Shown: piece after piece, positions 1 through 8,390 of the stretch
How positions within the stretch are numbered: the stretch's first letter is position 1
Layout: each line of letters opens with the position of its first letter
Virus record (IMG/VR): IMGVR_UViG_3300030012_002411
Coordinates: 1-45,681 of that record
Reading direction: 5' to 3' (one strand)
Origin: a virus
Length of the DNA: 45,681 nucleotides
Program-made: the position numbers and the translations under genes
The notes under the pieces: model-generated
What the model saw: only the letters and a program-made list of their open reading frames with translations
The model's database searches: none
What the model was told of the DNA's origin: nothing

Positions 1-3000
1 ATCTGTCCGCTATCCTTTAGTTTAAGAATTGAACCTACGGATACCTCACCTTCACTAACAGCTATACCACCAACAGCACCACCGGTCAAATCTAAAGCTG
101 AAGCTGTTACATCACCACTAGCTTTTACATTGAAGTTAGACGATGATATAAAGAAATTATTTCCTGTAGAGGAACCACTAATTAAAAAGTTATTAGAAGA
201 AAGAGCATCATTCGTAATATTAAAACCACCAATAGAACCTTCATTAGCAGTAACCTTACCACTTACTATTACATTTCCTGCATTTGTCAAATGAAAGTTC
301 GAAGAACTTATCTCTATGTTACCCTCACTACCACTTACAAATTGAGATGGACTTCCTAAGAAAAAAGCAGATGATGACATAAATATATTGTCACCATCAA
401 ATGATAATCGAGGCCCATTTGCAGCGCCAGCTAAAAATTTTGGTTTTGCATCCGATGGATTTCTACCAACTATGAAAACACCCTTATTCGTTCCTGTTAT
501 ACCCGTAGGTCTTGGATTACCAGCTGATATAAATCCACCTTGACTCGAACTTATAAATAGGTTGTTGGAACTTAACTTAAATACATCGACATCAATTGAA
601 AATACAGAAGCGGTAACGTTTATGTCCTCTGACCTGATATTGACGCTAGTACCATCAAAAAGTATGTAAGAATCGCCTTTACCGACACCAAACTTGTATT
701 TTCCATCCGTATCTTTACCAAATAAGACTCCATCAATATCACCGATGTTAAAAACAGAACCGCTTCCAAATCTAAATAGTTGGTCTTGACCACTCATAGT
801 AACAGAACTATTACCAGCTCCAGCAGTTAGTCTATTATCCTCTATGTTGAAACCACCTATGTTACCAGCTTCGGCGGTAATCGTACCGCTCATTGTAACG
901 TTACCTTCCGGCGTTACATGAAAGTTAGAAGAACTTATTTCTATCTTTTCACCTGAACCGCTAATAAACTGAGTGTTGGTTTTTCCAACAAAGAATGAAT
1001 CAGCTTGTACATCGAATACCGATGGACTTGTTCTAAACTTTAGAGAACCACTAGCACCTACTAACTCTAAACCGACACCTTTGTAGTCCTCTCCGCTATT
1101 AGGTAGAACAGAACCACTGTAAATCATAAATCCTTTTTTACCACCCAACGCTGAGTTAGAAGCACTTTCAAATCCTAAATAACCTATTGAACGAATAAAA
1201 CCTGAACCCGTAGCACCTTCTGAATAGTTGTCATCAGGTAATGTAGAACTCGTACCACCCATATGAATACCACTACCTGTGGTATCACCGCCGATAAACA
1301 TATTATGTGATAGCACATTGTCATCACCTGTGATAACCATATTACCACCAGTAAATACCGAACCTGTAGTTACAGCTATCTCATCTGCTAAATTATTGTT
1401 TATATCGTAGAACTCTGTCAGAAACTCTAATTTTTCTGGCCTTTTGTGAGTTAGTTCAGGTGGTAACTCTTGTTTGAAGTTTACAAAAGATGGGGAGAAA
1501 CCAGTATCCGTTGATGGTACTACGGATATATCAGAAAGATTCCACTTACCGGATATGATTCTAAATTGGACTTTTGCATCACCTGTCAAATTAGAATTAA
1601 AGTTATGTCGTATTAAACCAAATTCTTTCTTTACATCGTCACCAGCTTCAACTTCTAATACTCCCATTCTTCTACCATACTGAGATGGTTCAATTATTTC
1701 TAAACCTTCTTTTTCATCGAAGTGTAAATTATCTTTTTGTTTTAGAGCAGAGCCTGAAACATATATCATAAGTAAAGCTCTACCATCAGTTCCCTTTTCA
1801 CCTACAGCATTAAATGATAAGTCGTAGTCAATACCTTTCGTTAAATTAAATTTATAAGCATCCTTTTGTTGAAATCTTATTTGGTCTGTAAAAGACGATA
1901 TACTACCTGAAATCATAACAGAGTCTAACGAACCATCATTGTCAAAAGAGGCAGTTGTAGTAGAAGTAGCAGGACTTAATCCATTTGTACCACCAAACTT
2001 TTCCCAATATTTGTTTAAATCTAAATCATCTTCAAAGTAAGCTGTTCTCTGACCAACACCGACTGAACTGTTGTCTACCATCAGTTCAGGTGATTCTACT
2101 GGAACTTCGGCCAATAGTTTATATTCATCAAAAGAACCTTCCGCTTTTACATAAACCTTAGCTTTAAAAACCTCACCTGAAAAAGTTCTTAGGTGACTTA
2201 GAGTGATATCTGCATATGAAACTATATTTGTGATACTATACGAAGCTGATGGTTCTTTGGTGTAATGAACTTTAGCAGTAGCTTCCATTGGTAGTAATCT
2301 GTAGTCACCATTTTTATCTTGTTTTGTAAATGGTGTGTTTACAAAAGCAGTTTTGTTGTTTTCTAATTTAGCTATAGAGGCTGTATAATGTGTTGGAAAG
2401 TTTTCATCTTTTGTATTTGAAACCACATTAAAAGAAACTGAACCATCTAATCCAGCTTCTTCAAGTTGTTGTGAGTCGTAAATATTTTTAATATTAGAAA
2501 ACTTTATTTCACCGCCGATTTCTTCTGTAGTAAATTCGTGATTACTGTCGTTTATAGTAAATACATATGGGTATTCTTCAGGTGACCTTCTTCTTCTAAT
2601 TCTTTTTGACCTTTTAAATCTAGTATCACCACGAACACTTCTTTTCTTAGAAGACCTTTTTAATCTTTCTATATCAGCTTTATCACCTTTTATGTTACCA
2701 TCAGGTGGTTTAGGCACTTCATCTATTTCCGTAACACCTGCGCCAAGAGCATCAACTTCAGATTCGTTTGGTGTGTATATAGAAAATGGTTCTTGTTGAA
2801 TTGGTTTACCGGTAATAGAAAAAACTGACGAAGTGGTTTCTCCAGTAACAACCTCTCTTTCCATAGAACCAAATCTTTTCTCTACAGCTGTTAGTCTTGG
2901 GGATGAGTAGAACTTTATAGGTTGAGTATTTATTTCTGCTGTATTTATGATTACTTCTTTAGTAAGCCTTACATTGTAAACACCTTTGAACTCATCGGGT

Positions 3001-3371
3001 ATTTCTTCTGTCTCACTAAAGTTACCAGCAGTTACAGGTAATCCCTCTAACTCACCTACTATTATCATTGTAGCAACACCAGGCGCTACTGTATTGTAAA
3101 CCTCAACCGATACGGTTCTTGATGTTCCTTCTAAGTAGTTGGATACAGGTTCTACATAGATACTATTACCCTTTGAATCGATAAAGTCTATCTGAAGTTC
3201 TATACCCTTTCGCATGTAAGGAGATACTTCGATAAGAAAAGAACTCTTACCTTGAGGTAGACTCTCTGGCATATCGGATATTATGATGTGTCTAGAAGTA
3301 TCCTTCTCATCTACCAATACATCTATTTTTTCAAGTCCAAGTAATCTATTGAATCTTTTTACGATGCTCAT
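1..3371 (-). CDS. Large tail fibre/adhesin-like structural protein (3' end outside window)
   Basis: An open minus-strand frame starts at ATG 3371, behind an AGGA ribosome site, and is still open at base 1, so at least 1123 residues are present and the C-terminus is missing. The N-terminal third is beta-rich with a basic patch (KRSSKKRS, then KRSKRIRRRR) near residues 245-270. After about residue 640 it becomes a Ser/Gly/Asn-rich fibre-like region. Near-repeats occur at bases 826-971 and 200-344: each carries IEISSSNFH, then GNV.(M/V)SG.(I/V)TA, then IGGFNI, and a shorter third copy lies near bases 75-190. Such repeats are typical of phage tail fibres and adhesins that contact the host surface. 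It closes the virion gene block and probably has its own late promoter in the 3372-3449 gap. I cannot assign a named family or see the receptor-binding tip. Confidence 0.75.
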   Translation of the reverse strand, partial: MSIVKRFNRLLGLEKIDVLVDEKDTSRHIIISDMPESLPQGKSSFLIEVSPYMRKGIELQIDFIDSKGNSIYVEPVSNYLEGTSRTVSVEVYNTVAPGVATMIIVGELEGLPVTAGNFSETEEIPDEFKGVYNVRLTKEVIINTAEINTQPIKFYSSPRLTAVEKRFGSMEREVVTGETTSSVFSITGKPIQQEPFSIYTPNESEVDALGAGVTEIDEVPKPPDGNIKGDKADIERLKRSSKKRSVRGDTRFKRSKRIRRRRSPEEYPYVFTINDSNHEFTTEEIGGEIKFSNIKNIYDSQQLEEAGLDGSVSFNVVSNTKDENFPTHYTASIAKLENNKTAFVNTPFTKQDKNGDYRLLPMEATAKVHYTKEPSASYSITNIVSYADITLSHLRTFSGEVFKAKVYVKAEGSFDEYKLLAEVPVESPELMVDNSSVGVGQRTAYFEDDLDLNKYWEKFGGTNGLSPATSTTTASFDNDGSLDSVMISGSISSFTDQIRFQQKDAYKFNLTKGIDYDLSFNAVGEKGTDGRALLMIYVSGSALKQKDNLHFDEKEGLEIIEPSQYGRRMGVLEVEAGDDVKKEFGLIRHNFNSNLTGDAKVQFRIISGKWNLSDISVVPSTDTGFSPSFVNFKQELPPELTHKRPEKLEFLTEFYDINNNLADEIAVTTGSVFTGGNMVITGDDNVLSHNMFIGGDTTGSGIHMGGTSSTLPDDNYSEGATGSGFIRSIGYLGFESASNSALGGKKGFMIYSGSVLPNSGEDYKGVGLELVGASGSLKFRTSPSVFDVQADSFFVGKTNTQFISGSGEKIEISSSNFHVTPEGNVTMSGTITAEAGNIGGFNIEDNRLTAGAGNSSVTMSGQDQLFRFGSGSVFNIGDIDGVLFGKDTDGKYKFGVGKGDSYILFDGTSVNIRSEDINVTASVFSIDVDVFKLSSNNLFISSSQGGFISAGNPRPTGITGTNKGVFIVGRNPSDAKPKFLAGAANGPRLSFDGDNIFMSSSAFFLGSPSQFVSGSEGNIEISSSNFHLTNAGNVIVSGKVTANEGSIGGFNITNDALSSNNFLISGSSTGNNFFISSSNFNVKASGDVTASALDLTGGAVGGIAVSEGEVSVGSILKLKDSGQ

Positions 3372-3397
3372 TAATGATTTTCCTATAATTTGATATC

Positions 3398-3412
3398 GAT
3401 AATAAATATCAT
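3398..3412 (-). promoter_or_regulatory. Candidate late-promoter motif before the fibre gene
   Basis: Read on the minus strand, the gap contains GATATTTATTAT about 30 bases before the fibre start codon at 3371. The same core (ATATTTAT followed by AT-rich sequence) recurs in gaps before other structural and lysis genes at 11865-11878, 22884-22896, 25029-25041, 39110-39125 and 41384-41400. This is a pattern seen by eye. A role as the gp55-dependent promoter is inference. Confidence 0.35.
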
Positions 3413-3416
3413 AAGT

Positions 3417-3434
3417 TAAATATTTTAATATTTA
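3417..3434. promoter_or_regulatory. Perfect 8-bp-arm palindrome, possible operator
   Basis: TAAATATT, two T bases, then AATATTTA form a perfect inverted repeat in the 93-bp divergent gap between the minus-strand fibre gene and the plus-strand ribbon-helix-helix gene. RHH regulators bind short palindromes next to their own genes, so this is a natural operator candidate. AT-rich DNA makes chance palindromes common, so the call is tentative. Confidence 0.35.
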
Positions 3435-3464
3435 TTATATATACAAAGTATGGAGATTATCGGT

Positions 3465-3635
3465 ATGAAAAAGAAATATTCTTTTACAATAGAAGAAAGC
3501 CTTATAGATTGGTTTAGGGTATATGTTAAAGAAGAAAGCACCACTATGAGCGCTGTACTTAACCAACATATATTGAGTTTAAAAAGAGGTGGTAGTAAAC
3601 CTAAAAACTTACTATCTAGCCAAACGATACGTTAG
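3465..3635 (+). CDS. Small ribbon-helix-helix (Arc/CopG-like) protein, only plus-strand gene
   Basis: A 56-residue protein. An in-frame ATG exists at 3450, but GGAG at 3452-3455 lies 9 bases before the ATG at 3465, so 3465 is preferred. The layout fits RHH DNA-binding proteins: a short basic strand (KKKYSFTI), helix 1 (EESLIDWFRVYVKEE), a turn with Thr-Thr, then helix 2 (MSAVLNQHILSLKR). RHH proteins act as dimers, the strand pair entering the DNA major groove, and are common phage repressors. It is convergent with the gp47/46 fusion gene (3' ends overlap by 20 bases) and divergent from the fibre gene. Its opposite strand and the palindrome upstream suggest a regulator of itself and perhaps of the fibre transcript. 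The fold call rests on pattern only. Confidence 0.7.
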   Translation: MKKKYSFTIEESLIDWFRVYVKEESTTMSAVLNQHILSLKRGGSKPKNLLSSQTIR

Positions 3636-6600
3636 AGAACTTATCTTCTTTTTTGATTTCTAATAAGGTATCAACAGCATCTCTCATAGAATCTATATGA
3701 GACACAATCATCGTAAACTGAAATTGTGATTTTAGGAACTGAAACAGATTATATACTGAGTTTAGGTTATCTGAATCCATCGTTCCCCAACCCTCATCGA
3801 TAGCTAAGAAGTTAGCAGCTGGTAAATTAGATACATTTATCAATCCTACACGCATAGCAAGTGAAGATATGAATCTTTCCATACCACTACTTAATTCAAG
3901 AGGCCAGACATTATCATCATCATATACGATATAACAATTCACATTCTTACCATCCATTTCTAATATCATAGAGAAGTCTACAATCTGTGCTAGTATATCA
4001 TTTACAGCGCCTTCGATAGTTGGTAGAGCTTTTGATATTAGTTCGTAAGGTATACCATCTCTTTTGATAGCATCCATATAGTATTGATAAGCAGCATACT
4101 TACCTTCTAACTCTTCTACCTTTTTGATGTTAGTCATTATATTTCTACGATTGGTTTCTAATACCTTTATCTCGCCATTAACCGCTTGTAGTTTCTTATC
4201 CACATCCTCTATCTCAATCTCTAATCTGTCGGAATCGTTTTGGTTAGAATCAATAGAATTATGCAAGTCTTTATTATACATAATATCTTTTTCTTGCTCG
4301 TGATAGAGATTAATCTTATCCTCTACTATTGCTAACTGATTGATAAGATTCTTTTTTCTTTCTTTAGTAAGTTTTTGTTCACTATCTACTTTACTGATAT
4401 TAGATGTTAAGAGATTGAAACTTTCTATACATTCATCCATCTGTTGTTTATGAGCTGTAATATGAGATAAGCCACTTATGATGCTTTCCAACTCATCAGA
4501 CTTCTTGACAAACTTATCAGCTAGACTCTTATCTTCGTTAAGTTTCTTCTTTGTCTGCATAGCATCCAATGTAAAAGGATTATCCATACAAAAAGAACAA
4601 TTGGTATCATATTCTAAATTACCGAGCTTCTCAATCTTATCTAACTTATTCTGAACCTCTATCTTTAGTTTGTCTATCTCAATCTGATTGTTTCTTTTTT
4701 CTAGTGTGTATTGTTCAAATTGTGCAAACTTCTTATCCACCTCATTCTCTTTGAATATATTTATCTTTTCGGTTAGTTCAGTTTCCTCTACCTTATATTG
4801 TTCAGAAAGGGTTTTCATCTTACCAAACTTTTCATCTGTAGCAGCTAGACTATTATTAAGAGACGACTTTCTTTCTTCCAAGTCATCCAAACTTTCTAAG
4901 TTCTCATCGACCTTTCTAAGCTTCTTTGTAAGAGATATAATCTTTCTATCTGTTTTTTTCTTTTTCTCAATCATATCTTTTTTACTTGTCGTAAACTCTC
5001 TTGACTCTTTTCTAAACTTAGTTAGACTTTCTTTTATACTCGCTAAATCTGTATCGTAGTTATTGTCTCTGAAAGATTTTAGAAGAGCATGCACATCGTG
5101 TATCTCCTCACTAGCTAAAGTAAATAGTTGGTCAAAAACACCGATACCCATAAATTGAGCCAATAACTCTTTTCTTTCTTTTTGTGTCTTATCTATGAAT
5201 ACTGTAGAGTTTGTTTGTAGTGAAAGAGCAGTCATCACAAAGTCTTCGTATGTACCAATTAACTTACGAATGTTTAACTGAGTAGTTCTTCTTTGGTCAC
5301 CATTAAAAGATATCTTTTCACCAGCATCATCGTAACTATAGAAATCAACATTTACCTTCACATGACCATTCTTATGTCTCTTACCAAATCTTTCTATGAA
5401 GTATTCCACACCTTCAACTTCTAATGTAGCTTTACAATAGAAATCATTCTTCTTATTATTTAGAACATTTACTGCTCTGTAAGCACGAGAGGATGTATCG
5501 AATAGACAGAATGATACAGCATCCAATAGGGATGATTTACCACTAGCATTTGGCGCAAACATTCCGATGATACCACTTAGTTTGGTAAAGTCAACTACAT
5601 TGTTTTCTCCATAGCTGAACATATTATCAAACTCAAACTTCTTTAGTTTCCAAACAACTCCTCTGTTTACATTATCTTCAGGCAATCTACCATTAAGTTC
5701 TTCGTTTATCTTTTTTATCTCTATTAGAGTTTCATCATCTACGAAATGGTTTTGCTTTAAATACTCTTCTATCAACCCATACTGATAATCAGACTCCCTA
5801 ATATTACCTACTGTAATCCTTTGTCCTCTTACCTTTTCGTTAGAGAATATAGAATCCGTCTTTGTTACTGTAACCTCTTTTATTCCATACTTACTATGAA
5901 TCAGACTCATAGCCTTCTTTAGTTCGGATGGTTTGGTGTTGGCTACCCTAACCCTTAGACGAGCTTTCTTCGGCATATCAGGACAATCTGGTACTTTACC
6001 ATTGTCGATATCAATAGTATAATAGCCGTAGTCATTTGGTATTTCAATATACTCAGACTTTCTCTTAGGAACATCCCACAATAAGTAACCGTGGCTCAAC
6101 CCTTCTCCATGATTTTGTTGAACCAAAGAACCACAATAAGATATGGTTTCCTTTTTATTGAGATGCTGACGTTTGTGGATGTCACCTAGCAATCCCAAGT
6201 CATAACCTTTGAACTTAGATATATTTACATCAGATGGCAGTTTGAAACCTAAGTCCGTTTCTGATTTATCAACTGTTCCATGAAAGAGAACTATCTTTGT
6301 GTCACCCTTAAAGTCTTTAGCTTCAATATAATCATCTTCTTTTTCCCACACATCCCATACGACAAACTTCACATCAGCACACTTGTAGACACCGCTACGT
6401 TTGAGGTAATGTAAATTAGGATGTTGTAGGTTGTTCACAATCGGCGTAAGAACATCCATTCTCGATATGTTATTTAAGTTACAATCGTGATTACCTGCGA
6501 TTAGTATCGTAGGACATATATCAGATAGGTTCTTAAATAGACGAGAAAGCTGATCGACTAATTCAGGCGACATTTCGGTTTTTGAATGAGCTATATCTCC

Positions 6601-6771
6601 ACCAATATAGACTACGGCATTATCTTTATGTTTTCTTACCTCTTCATAAGTACGCTCAAATACTTCCTCATATTCTTTATGTCGCTTTAGATTTCTGATT
6701 TGAATATCAGATATATGATGTATGTATTTTAGTTTACGAAAAGGTACTTTAACAACATTTTCTTTAATCAA
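3616..6771 (-). CDS. Fused gp47/gp46 recombination nuclease-ATPase (SbcD-SbcC / Mre11-Rad50 type)
   Basis: One 1051-residue frame joins the two subunits that are separate genes 47 and 46 in T4. The N-terminal metallophosphoesterase half shows SDIQIRN (D22), GGDIAH (D59), AGNHD (N94, H95), an FHG motif and GDIHKRQ. The Rad50 half has Walker A PNASGKSS near residue 408, a long coiled coil, a zinc-hook CSFC near residue 725, an ABC signature LSSGMERF and Walker B FLAIDEGWGTMD near residue 990. The complex processes DNA ends for phage recombination-dependent replication and degrades host DNA. Motif I normally reads D-x-H; here the His is Gln (Q24, codon CAA), which could weaken metal binding. It overlaps the upstream small ORF by 4 bases and ends the replication gene string. 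Confidence 0.93.
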   Translation of the reverse strand: MIKENVVKVPFRKLKYIHHISDIQIRNLKRHKEYEEVFERTYEEVRKHKDNAVVYIGGDIAHSKTEMSPELVDQLSRLFKNLSDICPTILIAGNHDCNLNNISRMDVLTPIVNNLQHPNLHYLKRSGVYKCADVKFVVWDVWEKEDDYIEAKDFKGDTKIVLFHGTVDKSETDLGFKLPSDVNISKFKGYDLGLLGDIHKRQHLNKKETISYCGSLVQQNHGEGLSHGYLLWDVPKRKSEYIEIPNDYGYYTIDIDNGKVPDCPDMPKKARLRVRVANTKPSELKKAMSLIHSKYGIKEVTVTKTDSIFSNEKVRGQRITVGNIRESDYQYGLIEEYLKQNHFVDDETLIEIKKINEELNGRLPEDNVNRGVVWKLKKFEFDNMFSYGENNVVDFTKLSGIIGMFAPNASGKSSLLDAVSFCLFDTSSRAYRAVNVLNNKKNDFYCKATLEVEGVEYFIERFGKRHKNGHVKVNVDFYSYDDAGEKISFNGDQRRTTQLNIRKLIGTYEDFVMTALSLQTNSTVFIDKTQKERKELLAQFMGIGVFDQLFTLASEEIHDVHALLKSFRDNNYDTDLASIKESLTKFRKESREFTTSKKDMIEKKKKTDRKIISLTKKLRKVDENLESLDDLEERKSSLNNSLAATDEKFGKMKTLSEQYKVEETELTEKINIFKENEVDKKFAQFEQYTLEKRNNQIEIDKLKIEVQNKLDKIEKLGNLEYDTNCSFCMDNPFTLDAMQTKKKLNEDKSLADKFVKKSDELESIISGLSHITAHKQQMDECIESFNLLTSNISKVDSEQKLTKERKKNLINQLAIVEDKINLYHEQEKDIMYNKDLHNSIDSNQNDSDRLEIEIEDVDKKLQAVNGEIKVLETNRRNIMTNIKKVEELEGKYAAYQYYMDAIKRDGIPYELISKALPTIEGAVNDILAQIVDFSMILEMDGKNVNCYIVYDDDNVWPLELSSGMERFISSLAMRVGLINVSNLPAANFLAIDEGWGTMDSDNLNSVYNLFQFLKSQFQFTMIVSHIDSMRDAVDTLLEIKKEDKFSNVSFG

Positions 6772-6989
6772 GTATTATCCTTTATGAATTTTTTTACTTC
6801 ATTGATTTTGTTATTTGGTACTATTATATCCCAAGAAGTTTCTTCGGATAAGCTGCCACTCTCATAATAAATAGTAATAGATTTTCCCAAATCAAATTTT
6901 TTCTTTACTTTCTCAAATAGGTCTTTGTCATCTATATGAGCTTTCCACTCTTCGTCATTAAATTTCCATATATTTTTTTGTTTTGCCAT
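6768..6989 (-). CDS. Small hypothetical protein between primase and gp47/46
   Basis: A 73-residue lysine- and acid-rich protein of unknown function with no motif I recognise. It starts inside the end of the primase gene (32-base overlap) and its stop overlaps the start of the gp47/46 fusion by 4 bases (ATGA arrangement), so it is probably translated by coupling. Its position inside the replication string suggests a co-expressed replication or recombination accessory, but that is inference only. Confidence 0.7.
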   Translation of the reverse strand: MAKQKNIWKFNDEEWKAHIDDKDLFEKVKKKFDLGKSITIYYESGSLSEETSWDIIVPNNKINEVKKFIKDNT

Positions 6990-7896
6990 TTAGTTTCATC
7001 CTCATCAAATCAGAGAAAGAGGTTTGCTTTGTTTCCTTTATGAGATTTATAACTTTCCTAAATCCCATATCAGATGGGTCTTCCTCTGAGAGATTAACGT
7101 AATAGACATCGATACCATTTTTCATCAAACTATCCGTCATCTTTATTGAGTCCATAATAGCATCACTGTCTAATAATATATATATCTGTTTAACTTGTTT
7201 TTCGTAAATTTTCTTCATTAGTGACTTTGGTATTGTTTTACCAAATAAAGGTATAGCATTTCTTCTGATGGCTATAGCATCAAACACACCCTCACACAAA
7301 ATGATCGGTTCATTCCAATTGATAAATAAATCTAATCCAATCACATCCTTAGATACAGGAGGATTTTTATACTTCATACCACCCTCGTAGATATCCCTAC
7401 CAACAAAGTAGTTAAGTTCACCATCCGAACTATAAGATGGAACTATTATCCTATTAGCATACAATCCCTCTTCACAGTAACCCATACCATATCTGATTAC
7501 ATCAACCAATGTGATTCCTCTGTTTTTAAGGTAGACTATCGCATGTTTTCTTATAATACTATTACCATCTAACCAAAGTGGTTTGAACTCATTGGGTAAC
7601 CTTACAATCTTTTTGTCTTCTTTATTTGTATTTCTTTTTACATACTTTTTGTCACCAACTAATTCTACAAGCTCATCAAAGTGTTCTTTACTGGCTTTTA
7701 GTTTCTTAAATAACTGAAATAGATTGTGACCACCTTGATTGGATACCCAACAATGCCATTTCTGTGTTTGTACATTTATCTGTAGTTTAGGTTTATGATG
7801 TGATATGAATGGTGACCAAAACATATACTCATTTGATTTTTTGAGTTGTTTACCTGTATTTCCTATAACTCTACTTAGAAGATTTATTATTCTCAT
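6958..7896 (-). CDS. DNA primase with TOPRIM domain and degenerate zinc-binding module
   Basis: A 312-residue primase that would make RNA primers for lagging-strand synthesis. The C-terminal half has the TOPRIM signature: E202 in ILCEGVFDAIA and D243/D245 in ILLDSDA, with further acidic residues downstream (EEDPSD). The N-terminus (residues 24-58) keeps the frame of a primase zinc ribbon: SPF.SHHKPKL, then WHCW, then GG. Where the family has two CxxC pairs, this protein reads S-P-F-I and C-W-V-S, so only one of four Cys remains (C49). It lies downstream of a PD-(D/E)XK nuclease (26-base overlap) and upstream of gp47/46, which supports a replication role. TOPRIM assignment is firm; how template recognition works without a normal zinc site is unknown. 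Confidence 0.85.
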   Translation of the reverse strand: MRIINLLSRVIGNTGKQLKKSNEYMFWSPFISHHKPKLQINVQTQKWHCWVSNQGGHNLFQLFKKLKASKEHFDELVELVGDKKYVKRNTNKEDKKIVRLPNEFKPLWLDGNSIIRKHAIVYLKNRGITLVDVIRYGMGYCEEGLYANRIIVPSYSSDGELNYFVGRDIYEGGMKYKNPPVSKDVIGLDLFINWNEPIILCEGVFDAIAIRRNAIPLFGKTIPKSLMKKIYEKQVKQIYILLDSDAIMDSIKMTDSLMKNGIDVYYVNLSEEDPSDMGFRKVINLIKETKQTSFSDLMRMKLNGKTKKYMEI

Positions 7897-8224
7897 TTAT
7901 TAGTTCTATGAATTTTTCTATGTTAATAACAGCATAAGTTTTACTTCTGTTTCTTTTAAATATCAAGACAGGATCGTAATCACCACTATTTTCTTCAGCT
8001 TGTTGTAGGGATGACCATATGTTTAGTGATTCTTGATTTTTACATTCGAATGAGTAGGGAATAAGTCTACGAGCAGCTGGAGATAGTTTAATATCCTCAC
8101 CTTGTTCACCCATAATAGCTGAACGAACATCGTCTGGTTCTAATTGATTGAATGTTTCGAGTAAAAGGTCTCTGACTTTATTCTGAAGTCTTTTGCCTTT
8201 GTTCTTGGCACTTCTTGATTTCAT
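7871..8224 (-). CDS. PD-(D/E)XK-type endonuclease (Holliday-junction-resolvase-like)
   Basis: A 117-residue protein with the order expected of a small PD-(D/E)XK nuclease: a basic N-terminal helix, an acidic residue in GEDIKLS, the catalytic E-x-K in FECKNQ, and a following helix with Q and E residues (LQQAEEN). Related phage proteins are often labelled Holliday junction resolvase or VRR-like nuclease. It heads the replication string (nuclease, primase, small ORF, gp47/46), so junction or flap processing is plausible. The start at 8224 has no clear purine-rich ribosome site; the leader instead holds four tandem TAACAAG units. Substrate is not deducible from sequence. Confidence 0.75.
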   Translation of the reverse strand: MKSRSAKNKGKRLQNKVRDLLLETFNQLEPDDVRSAIMGEQGEDIKLSPAARRLIPYSFECKNQESLNIWSSLQQAEENSGDYDPVLIFKRNRSKTYAVINIEKFIELINENNKSSK

Positions 8225-8225
8225 A

Positions 8226-8345
8226 CTTAATACTTGTTACTTGTTAACTTGTTACTTGTTAATACTTAATTACGAAGTTGTAAGTCAAGGCAAAGATATT
8301 TTATTAAAAAAACCTTAGATTTTTTTACAACCGAATTAAATGTCA
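8226..8345 (-). promoter_or_regulatory. Leader/promoter region of the replication operon
   Basis: This gap between the zincin gene and the nuclease gene must carry the promoter for replication genes. On the minus strand it contains TATCTTTG (bases 8291-8298), a perfect match to the Bacteroidota -7 pattern TAnnTTTG, though without a well-placed TTG. It also contains TTGACTTACA (8281-8290) followed by TTCGTA, a shortened relative of the promoter family seen at five other sites. The exact start point cannot be fixed by eye. Confidence 0.4.
8233..8261. repeat. Four tandem 7-bp units in the nuclease leader
   Basis: On the plus strand CTTGTTA occurs at 8233-8239, 8240-8246, 8248-8254 and 8255-8261, with one extra A between units 2 and 3. 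The block is flanked by near-mirror pieces TACTTAATA and AATACTTAAT. It lies immediately before the nuclease start codon, where a ribosome site would be expected. It could be a binding site for a regulator or a slippage-prone tract; no function is known. Confidence 0.7.
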
Positions 8346-8390
8346 ACATTAATAATATATATACAGAAAAAAAGTATTATACGATTTTTT

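Noticed and set aside
3450-3464. Upstream ATG for the RHH gene
   Set aside because: It overlaps the GGAG that serves the ATG at 3465, and the extra five residues do not fit the RHH start.
4688-5059. Plus-strand open frame of 123 residues
   Set aside because: It is opposite the coiled-coil part of the gp47/46 fusion, rich in Ser/Phe/Leu as expected from an antisense of Lys/Glu/Asn codons, and has no ribosome site.
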